15,216 nucleotides of DNA from Rickettsiales bacterium (GTDB lineage: Bacteria > Pseudomonadota > Alphaproteobacteria > Rickettsiales > UBA1997). The DNA is taken from contig CANDYP010000025.1 in NCBI GenBank assembly GCA_947425005.1, positions 1 through 15,216 on the forward strand. The letters are read 5' to 3'. The translations under genes and the position numbers were made by a program. Shown piece by piece: positions 1 to 6,235 of the stretch. Positions within the stretch are counted from its first letter, which is position 1. Each line of letters starts with the position of its first letter. The notes under the pieces were generated by a model. That model was not told where the DNA came from and did no database searches. It saw only the letters and a program-made list of their open reading frames with translations.

Positions 1-90
1 CCCCCCTACCCCCCTTGTCAGGGGGGCTTAGACTGAGCTCGGTTTAAGCCCCCCTGACAAGGGGGGTAGGGGGGTTTTTCGTCACGAACT
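1..90. repeat. C6/G6-rich palindromic repeat, copy 1
   Basis: Bases 1-30 and 45-74 are a perfect 30-bp inverted repeat separated by a 14-nt loop. Each arm carries two C6 blocks and one G6 block, with the core CTTGTCAGGGGGGCTTA. The outer flank (TTTTTCGTCACGAACTC, 75-91) is shared with copies 2 and 3, so the unit extends past the strict stem and its left outer flank probably lies outside the window. The copy lies just downstream of the minus-strand nuclease gene, so as RNA it could fold into a very stable hairpin and act as a terminator there. Its recurrence elsewhere shows it is a dispersed element rather than only a terminator. Confidence 0.85.
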
Positions 91-92
91 CG

Positions 93-140
93 GTCTAATA
101 CACTTCCACCAACCCCAGTCTAATACACTTCCACCAACCC
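93..140. repeat. 25-bp tandem duplication at the 3' end of the nuclease gene
   Basis: The 23-bp sequence beginning GTCTAATACACTTCCACC occurs at 93-115 and again at 118-140, a period of 25 bp. The second copy encodes the last residues (GLVEVY) and the TAG stop of the minus-strand nuclease gene. The first copy is an untranslated echo of that gene end lying just beyond the stop. The period is not a multiple of three, so the duplication does not extend the reading frame. Confidence 0.8.
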
Positions 141-1112
141 TCGGTCCAACAGAAGCTGGCTCAAATAGGTCCCACTGTCAGCAATTTTTTGTAAGTTAAT
201 TTCTTTTCCTTTTTCGTCGAAGAACACATCCGCCACGTAACGCCCGTAAATGTCGGTCTTGTTGGTTTTGACGACCAAAACCTGCCCGTCTTTCAAAATC
301 TTTTTCAGCCCGTCGGAAGCTTTTCGGCCTTCCGGCGTTTTCGATTCCGGCGCATTAATTTTGGCCAATCTCAAAATCTCGCGGTGCTGCATTTTGAAAC
401 CCAAATCAAGAACCACGTGAATGGTGTCGCCGTCGACAACCCGCTCCAGGTAAGCTTTGTAAGTGTGCATTTGCGTCGGTTTCACGCTCGATTTTTTCAG
501 TGAAATCTTTTCGCCACTCTTCTTCGACGCAACAATTGTTCCACCTTTCAACGAAGTTTTAATTTCGCAAAACATGTTGAAGCCGAGGTCGACGAAGATT
601 TCTTTCGAATCACTCAAAGTTTTGAGCGAGTAAGTAAAAAGCTGTCCGCGGGCGACTTTGAATTGCGTGATTTTTGGCGTGGATTTTTTTTCTGAGGTTT
701 TGGATTTGGCAATTTCGCGCTGCAGCACTTCCGCGCCTAAATTATTTTTCACCGTCAGGTCTTCTAAAATTTTTCTCTGTTCTACATTCTTCACCGAAGC
801 CAGACTCCTGTAGTGACTCCAGCTCAAGTCGTTTTCATTTTTTGGCAAAGTTGGGTAGGCTTTGTAAAAGCTACGCATTTGGTACAAAACAGCCTTCTTG
901 ATTGAAGTGTCTTTTTCGAGTCGCTTAAACAATTTTTCTCCGTAGTCCGCGCGCTCATTTTTCTGCAAATGTACGTCAACTATTTGTCCAATTTGCCAAC
1001 TCATTACGACCTTTTCTCGGTTCACATTTTGAACAATATTTTCCTCAGTTTGTTTGATTGTTTTTTGAATTTGAGACAGCAATTTCTCGTAATTATTCAG
1101 TGCAACTTGCAT
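120..1112 (-). CDS. DUF1016 N-terminal domain fused to a staphylococcal-nuclease (SNase) domain
   Basis: 330 aa. Residues about 8-135 match the N-terminal domain of the DUF1016/YhcG family (motifs SWQIGQIV, LSWSHYRSL, and a helical tail ending LQREIAK). In that family this domain normally precedes a PDDEXK nuclease domain. Here the C-terminal part (about 217-330) is instead an SNase/thermonuclease fold. It has the VVDGDT metal-site motif (Asp227, Asp229), LRLAKINAPE (Arg248, Glu256) and YGRYV (Arg291), so the Arg/Glu/Arg catalytic triad is kept; the usual Asp before the APE motif is Asn253. Residues 150-214 look like a shortened, degenerate copy of the SNase start. No signal peptide is visible, so an intracellular nuclease is likely. 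The ATG is supported by GAGG five bases upstream. The gene follows the ankyrin gene on the same strand at 129 bp. A defence or DNA-processing role is inference only; the SNase assignment is firm. Confidence 0.85.
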   Translation of the reverse strand: MQVALNNYEKLLSQIQKTIKQTEENIVQNVNREKVVMSWQIGQIVDVHLQKNERADYGEKLFKRLEKDTSIKKAVLYQMRSFYKAYPTLPKNENDLSWSHYRSLASVKNVEQRKILEDLTVKNNLGAEVLQREIAKSKTSEKKSTPKITQFKVARGQLFTYSLKTLSDSKEIFVDLGFNMFCEIKTSLKGGTIVASKKSGEKISLKKSSVKPTQMHTYKAYLERVVDGDTIHVVLDLGFKMQHREILRLAKINAPESKTPEGRKASDGLKKILKDGQVLVVKTNKTDIYGRYVADVFFDEKGKEINLQKIADSGTYLSQLLLDRGLVEVY

Positions 1113-1157
1113 GTGACCTCGAGTATTGGGGTTGTTGGGTTAGAAGAGTTTTGTGCA

Positions 1158-1181
1158 AATTGTCACAGGCCTGTGACAATT
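1158..1181. promoter_or_regulatory. Perfect 24-bp palindrome upstream of the nuclease gene (operator or terminator)
   Basis: The half-site AATTGTCACAGG is followed directly by its exact reverse complement, centred at 1169/1170. The site ends 46 bp before the nuclease ATG and lies 60 bp past the stop of the ankyrin gene on the same strand. Uninterrupted symmetry with TTGTCA/TGACAA outer boxes fits a dimeric repressor operator. Read as RNA on the minus strand it is also a short hairpin followed by only three T, which makes a weak terminator for the ankyrin gene. The sequence does not decide between the two. Confidence 0.5.
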
Positions 1182-1241
1182 CATTTCTTGTGAAATTTTA
1201 CGACTAATTTTTTACCAAAAAAATCAAACTTAATCGTAATT

Positions 1242-4058
1242 TTATTTAGTTGTTACTGCCGCCTGGCTTCCAACCAAACTCACGCCCAAACCAGCTCTGA
1301 CTGTGGAAGCTGGCCCAGTCTGCAAATGTTCCACTCTTTCCATTTCGTCGAGCACGACAAACATTTTTTGGTAATTCGAATCCAAGTGCGGCGCGATTTC
1401 GCCGACCACGCACAGGCCGGAAATCCAAGTCAGATTCGCTAAAAAATGCCTCCGCTGTTCCCGGTCAAAATGGTGCGACTCGGCGAATTTAGTCAGAGAT
1501 TCCCTAATCAGAGCGCCCTCGCCTCCCGCCTCTTTGACCAATTCCCGATTGTCCAATTTTAATTCTCGAAAAAGCAAGTAGGCGGGATTGATTTGGGTGC
1601 GACAACATTCGGCGACAATTTCGTTGCGATTAACCGCGCCAACGGCTTCCAAAAAGCACAATCTTTTTACCAAGCCGTGCGCTTCGGGATTAATTACGAG
1701 TTGCGGCTCAAGAGGCGCAGAATTTGCCCCGCCTTCGGGAGAGAAAAATATTTTGCGCTCTCGGCTAGTCGCCCAACTTAAATGTTCTGGCGGCAGCATT
1801 GCCGGGTCGTAAAAAGACAAATCCAAACTTCTGGCCTGGTCTTTGACGTTGAGGGTGAAGACGTTGCCCTTGCGGTAAATCTGTCCCGGCAAAATCTGTC
1901 CAGGCAAAATCTGCCCAGGCGCAATTTCCAAATTAAATTTTTCGCGCACAAATTTTTGAATTTCCTGGTCAGGCCATTTGCCGATTCCGTCGACAAAAAT
2001 TTCCAAATCCAAATCGCTGGGCACGCGGTTGGCGGTTGAAACTTGGTAGGCCACGCTTCCTTTTAACTGAACTTGCGCGCCACTTTGCAACAAATCCAAA
2101 ACGCTGCGCTGCAAAAATTTTGGCAGGTCACGCACCGAATTTATTTGGCGCGAACCGTGCAGGAAATTTTCCATTTCCCCCTGTTCGAATTCTAATTGTT
2201 GCTCTGCTGAAATTGCTGCCGCAGGGACGAATGCAGGGACGAATGCAGGGGTGAATGCAGGGACGAATGCCGCCGCGTGGGGCGACAGTGGCGCGGATGC
2301 AATCGAGCTTGATCTGCTGGATGAGGACGAGGTTGAAGTTGAATCTCGCTGCGATTTGGTTTCTGAATCTGACTCGTCAGTGGTGACGTCTGCCGTTGTC
2401 ACGTCGCTTCTTTCAGTGCCTTCGTCAGCAACTTCTTCGCTTCTTTTGTCCTCAGAAATTTTTACGGCCGTCTCAAATATTTCGGAAATTTCAGACCTGA
2501 TCCAGCCCGCAACTTGCTTTTTTTCTTCCAGCTCCGCTTTGATTTTATTTTCAGCTTTGCGTCTTCTTTCGCGTTCGGTTTTAGAAATTGTTTCGACTGC
2601 AGCGGAATTGTTTTGAGTAACACTACTTTGAGCCGGGCTTTGAGCCGGGCTTTGATTGGCGGCAACGTAGGTCGCAGCAACGCTAAAAAATCTCTCCAAA
2701 CCCTCTTTTACATTTTTAAAAATCGCGTGTTTGCTGATTTTATTCAGCGCGACTCGTAGTTCTTGCTCAACACTTCTGCGCTCTTGTCCCGGCAAATTGC
2801 CGAATTTAGTCACTACTTTTTCTTCGCCGAGAATTAGTGAAATCAGCGGTTTGTTTTTGGATTCGATTTCCTCTTTCAACGCACTGGCAATCGTGCTGAA
2901 TTCCAACCGGTCAGATCCGAGCACCAACCTTACGACCTCATTATTTCCACTGTTAATTGCGCAGCGCAGAATCGTTGAACCGTTGCTGGTTAGGGCATTC
3001 ACGTCGGCACCGTCTTGAATTAATCTTGCAGCAATTTCTCCCTGACCGGACCGCGACAAAGTCTGCATTAATTCCTGCAATCTTTCTGTCGGAGATTTTA
3101 CGACAATTGGTTTTGCTGGAATTGGTTTTGCTGGAATTGGTTTTACTGGCGGCGCTGCTGGCTCTGCTACCGCTTCCGCAGCTGAATTTGTAGCGACAGT
3201 TTTTGTTGCAGCAGCTTTGACTTGAGCAAGATCCTGCAGAAATTTACTGGCATTTCCCCAGCCCACAACCGCTGCTACCGTGCGCTCTGCCTTAATTCGA
3301 TCCTGAATCATTTTTGCCGCCTCAAGATTGCCGAGGGACAAAGCTAGGGTCACGGGAGTGTACCCTTGTTTGCTGACAGCATTGTAGTCCGCCCCTTCGC
3401 TAAGTAGCGCTTGCACAATCTCCAAACCCCGCTTGGAAAGCACCGCGTAATGCAAAGCCGAATCGCCGTGAGTATTTTTTTTGTTAATTCTGCTGAGGGC
3501 TTTTTCTGGGTTAGCCTTGATTGCTTTCAGAATTTCAAGAACCACCGCCGTATTGTTATTCGACACGGCAACGTTGAGTAGGCCTTGTGCTTCGTAGGCG
3601 TCAGCGTCAACGTCTGCTCCCCGTGCAATCAAAAATTTTGTCAATTCCAAATCGCCGACAAAGGCCGCAATGTGCAGGGGAGTAAAGTTGCTGTAGGTTA
3701 CTAGATTAATGTCAGCGCCTTGCTCGATTAATTTTTTAATGTTTTGACAGCCGTGGCGAATCGTGGGATTGCTGAGCGCTTTTGTTTTGTCGGAAAGAAA
3801 AAGAGAGAGATTACTCTGGTCAATTAGCACCTCGTGAATTGCTTCCATTTCTCTGCTGAGCTCGGCGTTGAGGTCGACTGTCTTGACTGCTGCAGTGGCT
3901 TGTGGAGGTGGCGGTGGAGGTGGCGGTGGAGGTGGCGGAGGTGGTGGCGTGACAACAACTTCTGCTTCTGGCGACTTTGGAGTCGGTGTCGTGGCGACAA
4001 ATTTCACCCGCGTTGTATTGGTCTGGTATTTGCCAGGAGGTCGTCTGAAGCTAAGCAT
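1242..4058 (-). CDS. Ankyrin-repeat protein with C-terminal pol-beta-type nucleotidyltransferase-like domain; candidate effector
   Basis: 938 aa. Order of parts: a 15-residue polyproline run (38-52); ankyrin repeats at about 95-260 (for example TPLHIAAFVGDLELTKFLIARG) and more divergent ones at about 325-415; a charged helical stretch (about 490-540); an Asp/Ser/Thr-rich linker (about 540-590); PAFV repeats (600-613); and a C-terminal domain from about 630. That domain shows the nucleotidyltransferase signature: LKGS (Gly667-Ser668), SDLDLEIF (Asp682, Asp684) and SLDLSFY (Asp746). These would be the GS motif and three metal-binding carboxylates. A helical region follows (790-880), loosely like the neck of poly(A)-polymerase/CCA enzymes. 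There is no signal peptide or membrane segment. The ATG has no obvious Shine-Dalgarno sequence. Ankyrin repeats, polyproline and a catalytic domain together suggest a secreted effector; secretion and substrate (nucleotidylation of RNA or protein) are inference. Confidence 0.75.
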   Translation of the reverse strand: MLSFRRPPGKYQTNTTRVKFVATTPTPKSPEAEVVVTPPPPPPPPPPPPPPPQATAAVKTVDLNAELSREMEAIHEVLIDQSNLSLFLSDKTKALSNPTIRHGCQNIKKLIEQGADINLVTYSNFTPLHIAAFVGDLELTKFLIARGADVDADAYEAQGLLNVAVSNNNTAVVLEILKAIKANPEKALSRINKKNTHGDSALHYAVLSKRGLEIVQALLSEGADYNAVSKQGYTPVTLALSLGNLEAAKMIQDRIKAERTVAAVVGWGNASKFLQDLAQVKAAATKTVATNSAAEAVAEPAAPPVKPIPAKPIPAKPIVVKSPTERLQELMQTLSRSGQGEIAARLIQDGADVNALTSNGSTILRCAINSGNNEVVRLVLGSDRLEFSTIASALKEEIESKNKPLISLILGEEKVVTKFGNLPGQERRSVEQELRVALNKISKHAIFKNVKEGLERFFSVAATYVAANQSPAQSPAQSSVTQNNSAAVETISKTERERRRKAENKIKAELEEKKQVAGWIRSEISEIFETAVKISEDKRSEEVADEGTERSDVTTADVTTDESDSETKSQRDSTSTSSSSSRSSSIASAPLSPHAAAFVPAFTPAFVPAFVPAAAISAEQQLEFEQGEMENFLHGSRQINSVRDLPKFLQRSVLDLLQSGAQVQLKGSVAYQVSTANRVPSDLDLEIFVDGIGKWPDQEIQKFVREKFNLEIAPGQILPGQILPGQIYRKGNVFTLNVKDQARSLDLSFYDPAMLPPEHLSWATSRERKIFFSPEGGANSAPLEPQLVINPEAHGLVKRLCFLEAVGAVNRNEIVAECCRTQINPAYLLFRELKLDNRELVKEAGGEGALIRESLTKFAESHHFDREQRRHFLANLTWISGLCVVGEIAPHLDSNYQKMFVVLDEMERVEHLQTGPASTVRAGLGVSLVGSQAAVTTK
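1877..1921 (-). repeat. 3 x 15-bp in-frame minisatellite (PGQIL repeats)
   Basis: Three 15-bp units starting AAATCTGYCC encode PGQIL-PGQIL-PGQIY at residues 714-728. This lies inside the predicted nucleotidyltransferase domain, between the DLD motif and the third Asp. The unit length is a multiple of three, so copy changes would alter loop length without breaking the frame. Confidence 0.85.
2221..2268 (-). repeat. 4 x 12-bp in-frame minisatellite (PAFV repeats)
   Basis: Four near-identical 12-bp units (GCAGGGACGAAT on the plus strand, the last one diverged) encode PAFV/PAFT units in the linker just before the nucleotidyltransferase domain of the ankyrin protein. Confidence 0.85.
2626..2649 (-). 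repeat. 2 x 12-bp in-frame repeat (SPAQ)
   Basis: The 12-mer CTTTGAGCCGGG is repeated exactly twice, giving QSPAQSPAQS near residues 469-478 of the ankyrin protein, in a linker following the second ankyrin block. Confidence 0.75.
3106..3150 (-). repeat. 3 x 15-bp in-frame minisatellite (KPIPA repeats)
   Basis: Three units of ATTGGTTTTGCTGGA (the last with a substitution) encode a KPIPA-type repeat at about residues 303-318. They lie in a Pro/Ala linker between the two ankyrin blocks. Confidence 0.85.
3903..3947 (-). repeat. Polyproline-coding GGN tract
   Basis: A 45-bp run of GGN triplets on the plus strand, with a partial 12-bp periodicity (GGAGGTGGCGGT), encodes 15 consecutive prolines (residues 38-52) near the N-terminus of the ankyrin protein. 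Long polyproline is rare in bacterial proteins, stalls ribosomes unless EF-P is present, and in host cells can bind profilin, SH3 or EVH1 domains. Confidence 0.9.
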
Positions 4059-4161
4059 GCGGGGAGATTTAGTGAATTAGGAAGCGGCCAAAAACATCTA
4101 ATTCTTCGACCAACTTTAAAGTGCAAGGAATTTGCAATTTGATCTGAGACAGAAAAATATT

Positions 4162-4271
4162 GAGTCCGGGACGAAAAACCCCCCTACCCCCCTTGTACTC
4201 ACAAAATTATTTTTAATTTTTGCGTGAGTTGCAATTGCTTCAGCAATTGTCAGGGGGGCTTGGACTGAGTA
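4162..4271. repeat. C6/G6-rich palindromic repeat, copy 2: one arm, interrupted by an insert
   Basis: The outer flank and first half-arm (GAGTCCGGGACGAAAAACCC, then C6/C6 and CTTGT) are present at 4162-4196. The rest of the arm, GTCAGGGGGGCTTGGACTGAG, resumes at 4249. About 52 bp in between (4197-4248) is foreign to the repeat. The insert holds two inverted repeats: ACTCAC...GTGAGT, and CAATTGC-TTCA-GCAATTG. A GT dinucleotide flanks the insert on both sides. The second arm of the palindrome is missing. The copy lies in the 329-bp spacer between the divergent ankyrin gene and gcvPA, so it is not a simple gene-end terminator. Confidence 0.8.
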
Positions 4272-4307
4272 TTCCTTCTCCCCCGCGTGTATTTGTGTTC
4301 AGAATAT

Positions 4308-4335
4308 TTGACTTTTTTTAGACCCCTCCTAGATT
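4308..4335 (+). promoter_or_regulatory. Candidate sigma-70-type promoter for gcvPA
   Basis: TTGACT (4308-4313; 5 of 6 to the -35 consensus) is followed after 16 bp by TAGATT (4330-4335; 4 of 6 to the -10 consensus). Transcription would begin near 4342. That leaves a leader of about 45 nt before the ATG at 4388 and would exclude the in-frame TTG at 4334 as a start. Confidence 0.4.
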
Positions 4336-4387
4336 GCCCGCGCGTTTTCAGAAAACCTCCCTCCCCTACAATTTAATTCCAAATCAA

Positions 4388-5665
4388 ATGCGTTACCTAG
4401 CCTTGACCGAGAAGGATCGGCAAGAGATGCTCGCTGCTATTGGCGTCTCTTCAATTGACCAACTTTACGACGCAGTTCCGTCAGAATTTTTACTCAAAAA
4501 ACCAATTGAAAATCTGCCTAATCACCAGGGCGAAATTGAAGTGGAAGCGATTTTAAATTCTTACGCCGACAAAAATCGCCCTGCCGCAAGCGGACCATTT
4601 TTCTTAGGCGCTGGCTGCTACAGGCACCACATCCCGTCTAGTGTTGACCACCTCATTCAACGCTCCGAATTTTTAACTTCTTACACACCTTACCAGCCCG
4701 AAATTTCGCAAGGAACTTTGGCCGTAATCTTCCAATTCCAAAGCATTGTTGCACTTTTGACCGGAATGGAAGTGGCCAACGCTTCAATGTACGACGGCGC
4801 CACGGCGCTTTCTGAGAGCTGCTTAATGGCACTTCGCATTAAGTCCGGCCGCAAAAACATTGCGACAGTGGGCAATATTCACCCCGATTATTTGGACGTT
4901 ACCAAAACTTCACTCGACTTAAACGAGGCGAAATTTGTTGAGCAAATTGACGAATCCTGCGCCGCTGTAGTGCTGCAATATCCGGACTTTCACGGTGAAG
5001 TTGGGAACTTGGACGAAGTCAGAGCCAAGTGCGACGCTGCTGGCGCGCTTTTAATTGTGGTCACGAATGAAATTGTTTCGCTGGGGCTGCTCGAAGCTCC
5101 GAAGCAGGCTGACATTGTGGTGGGAGAGGCTTCTTCAATTGGAGTCGGCTTAAATTTCGGCGGCCCTCTTTTGGGATTTTTCGCCTGCAAAAAAGAATTT
5201 GTCCGTCAAATGCCCGGCCGTATTTGCGGCGCAACTTTGGACGCGGACGGCAAGCCGGGTTACGTTTTAACGCTGAATGCGCGCGAGCAGCACATTCGCC
5301 GCGAAAAAGCCACTTCCAACATTTGTTCAAATCAAGGTTTGTGCGCGACAGCCTTTACGATTCACGCCTCTTTGCTTGGCGAAAATGGTTTCAAACAATT
5401 GGCTTTGTTGAATCACAAAAAAGCCTGCGACTTGGCTGACAGACTTGCTTCAGTTCGTGGCGTCAAAGTTTTGAACCAAAGCTTCTTCAACGAATTCACG
5501 ATTGAATTGTCAAAAGACGCCGCGGAAGTGAACAAAAAACTCCTCACCAAAAACGTAATTGGCGGCTTCGCGCAAGGAAATAAAATGGTCGTCGCCGTCA
5601 GCGAATTAACCAGCGCGACTGACATTGAAACTTTTGCAACTGAATTAGAAAAAACTTTGAACTAA
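4388..5665 (+). CDS. gcvPA: Glycine dehydrogenase (decarboxylating) subunit 1 (split P protein)
   Basis: 425 aa from the chosen ATG, close to the usual 440-450 for this subunit. With GcvPB it forms the P protein of the glycine cleavage system, which decarboxylates glycine and passes the aminomethyl group to lipoyl-GcvH in the cytoplasm. Family hallmarks are clear: the start MRYLALTEKDRQEMLAAIGV, FLGAGCYRHHIPS, and the stretch TSYTPYQPEISQGTL followed by FQSIVALLTGMEVANASMYD. The PLP lysine lies in the partner subunit. The frame opens at a TTG (4334), but the family's usual MRY start and the possible promoter overlapping that TTG favour 4388. No clear Shine-Dalgarno sequence is seen. It is the first gene of the plus-strand run; DUF4160 begins 40 bp downstream. 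gcvT and gcvH are not in the window. Confidence 0.95.
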   Translation: MRYLALTEKDRQEMLAAIGVSSIDQLYDAVPSEFLLKKPIENLPNHQGEIEVEAILNSYADKNRPAASGPFFLGAGCYRHHIPSSVDHLIQRSEFLTSYTPYQPEISQGTLAVIFQFQSIVALLTGMEVANASMYDGATALSESCLMALRIKSGRKNIATVGNIHPDYLDVTKTSLDLNEAKFVEQIDESCAAVVLQYPDFHGEVGNLDEVRAKCDAAGALLIVVTNEIVSLGLLEAPKQADIVVGEASSIGVGLNFGGPLLGFFACKKEFVRQMPGRICGATLDADGKPGYVLTLNAREQHIRREKATSNICSNQGLCATAFTIHASLLGENGFKQLALLNHKKACDLADRLASVRGVKVLNQSFFNEFTIELSKDAAEVNKKLLTKNVIGGFAQGNKMVVAVSELTSATDIETFATELEKTLN

Positions 5666-5705
5666 AAGATTTACCGAATTTAATAACCCCAAACACACCA
5701 CAAAA

Positions 5706-5963
5706 ATGCCCGAGATCAGCCGCTTTCTTGGAATTGCGATTTCAATGTTTTACGACGAACACAATCCACCTCACTTTCACGCCGAATACGGAGAATTTCA
5801 AATCTCAGTTGAAATTGAGTCAAAGATTACAAAAGGAGACTTTCCTCCGAGGGCCCGTAAAGCTGTGCTTGACTGGCTCGATCTTCACAAAGAAGAATTG
5901 TTGGAAGATTGGATGCTAGCCGCCAAAGGAGTGTCTTTAAAAAAAATTAAACCTCTGAGGTAA
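5706..5963 (+). CDS. DUF4160 family small protein
   Basis: 85 aa. The pattern MPEISRFLGIAISMFYDEHN followed by PPHFHAEYGE is the core of DUF4160, with the conserved NPPHFH motif at about residues 20-25. The C-terminal part (RKAVLDWLDLHKEELLEDW) also fits the family. The protein is soluble with no signal peptide. DUF4160 genes are very often followed directly by a DUF2442 gene, as here (2-nt gap). The pair has been treated as toxin-antitoxin-like from gene neighbourhood, but I know of no established biochemical activity. What is odd is the position, between the two halves of glycine decarboxylase. No Shine-Dalgarno sequence precedes the ATG. Confidence 0.85.
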   Translation: MPEISRFLGIAISMFYDEHNPPHFHAEYGEFQISVEIESKITKGDFPPRARKAVLDWLDLHKEELLEDWMLAAKGVSLKKIKPLR

Positions 5964-5965
5964 GA

Positions 5966-6235
5966 ATGCTTAACTATTTAGTAAAAAAGGCAAAGTACGT
6001 TGAAGGCTACAAAGTTTGGCTTGCTTTCGCTGACGGCAAAAATGGAGAAATTGATTTAGAGAAAAAAATCGAAACTCTTAGCAGGAATATCGACAGTGTT
6101 TTTAAACCACTGCGAGACATTAATTATTTCAAAAATTTTAAGATTCGTGGCAGTACGCTTGCTTGGCAAAACGAAGCAGACATTGCCCCTGAATCACTTT
6201 ACGAATTACTAATGCAACAAAACCAACTAAAATAA
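5966..6235 (+). CDS. DUF2442 family small protein
   Basis: 89 aa. Family features: an N-terminal beta-rich segment (VEGYKVWLAFADGKNGEIDL), FKPLRDINYFKNFKI, and the C-terminal STLAWQNEADIAPESLYELL, which matches the usual W-N-x-x-D-I-x-P-E-x-L-Y signature. GAGG at 5957-5960, inside the end of the DUF4160 gene, sits five bases before the ATG, so the two are probably translationally coupled. The TAA stop overlaps the gcvPB ATG by one base (TAATG), tying this gene to the glycine-cleavage operon. It is the likely partner of the DUF4160 protein; function is not known. Confidence 0.85.
   Translation: MLNYLVKKAKYVEGYKVWLAFADGKNGEIDLEKKIETLSRNIDSVFKPLRDINYFKNFKIRGSTLAWQNEADIAPESLYELLMQQNQLK

Noticed and set aside
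2251..2616. Open frame of 121 codons on the plus strand
   Set aside because: It lies antisense within the ankyrin gene over Ser/Asp-rich low-complexity sequence and has no recognisable domain.
4334..4387. Longer gcvPA with a TTG start adding 18 residues
   Set aside because: The family starts at MRY..LT..D, and the TTG falls in a possible -10 region; the extra residues have no family resemblance.
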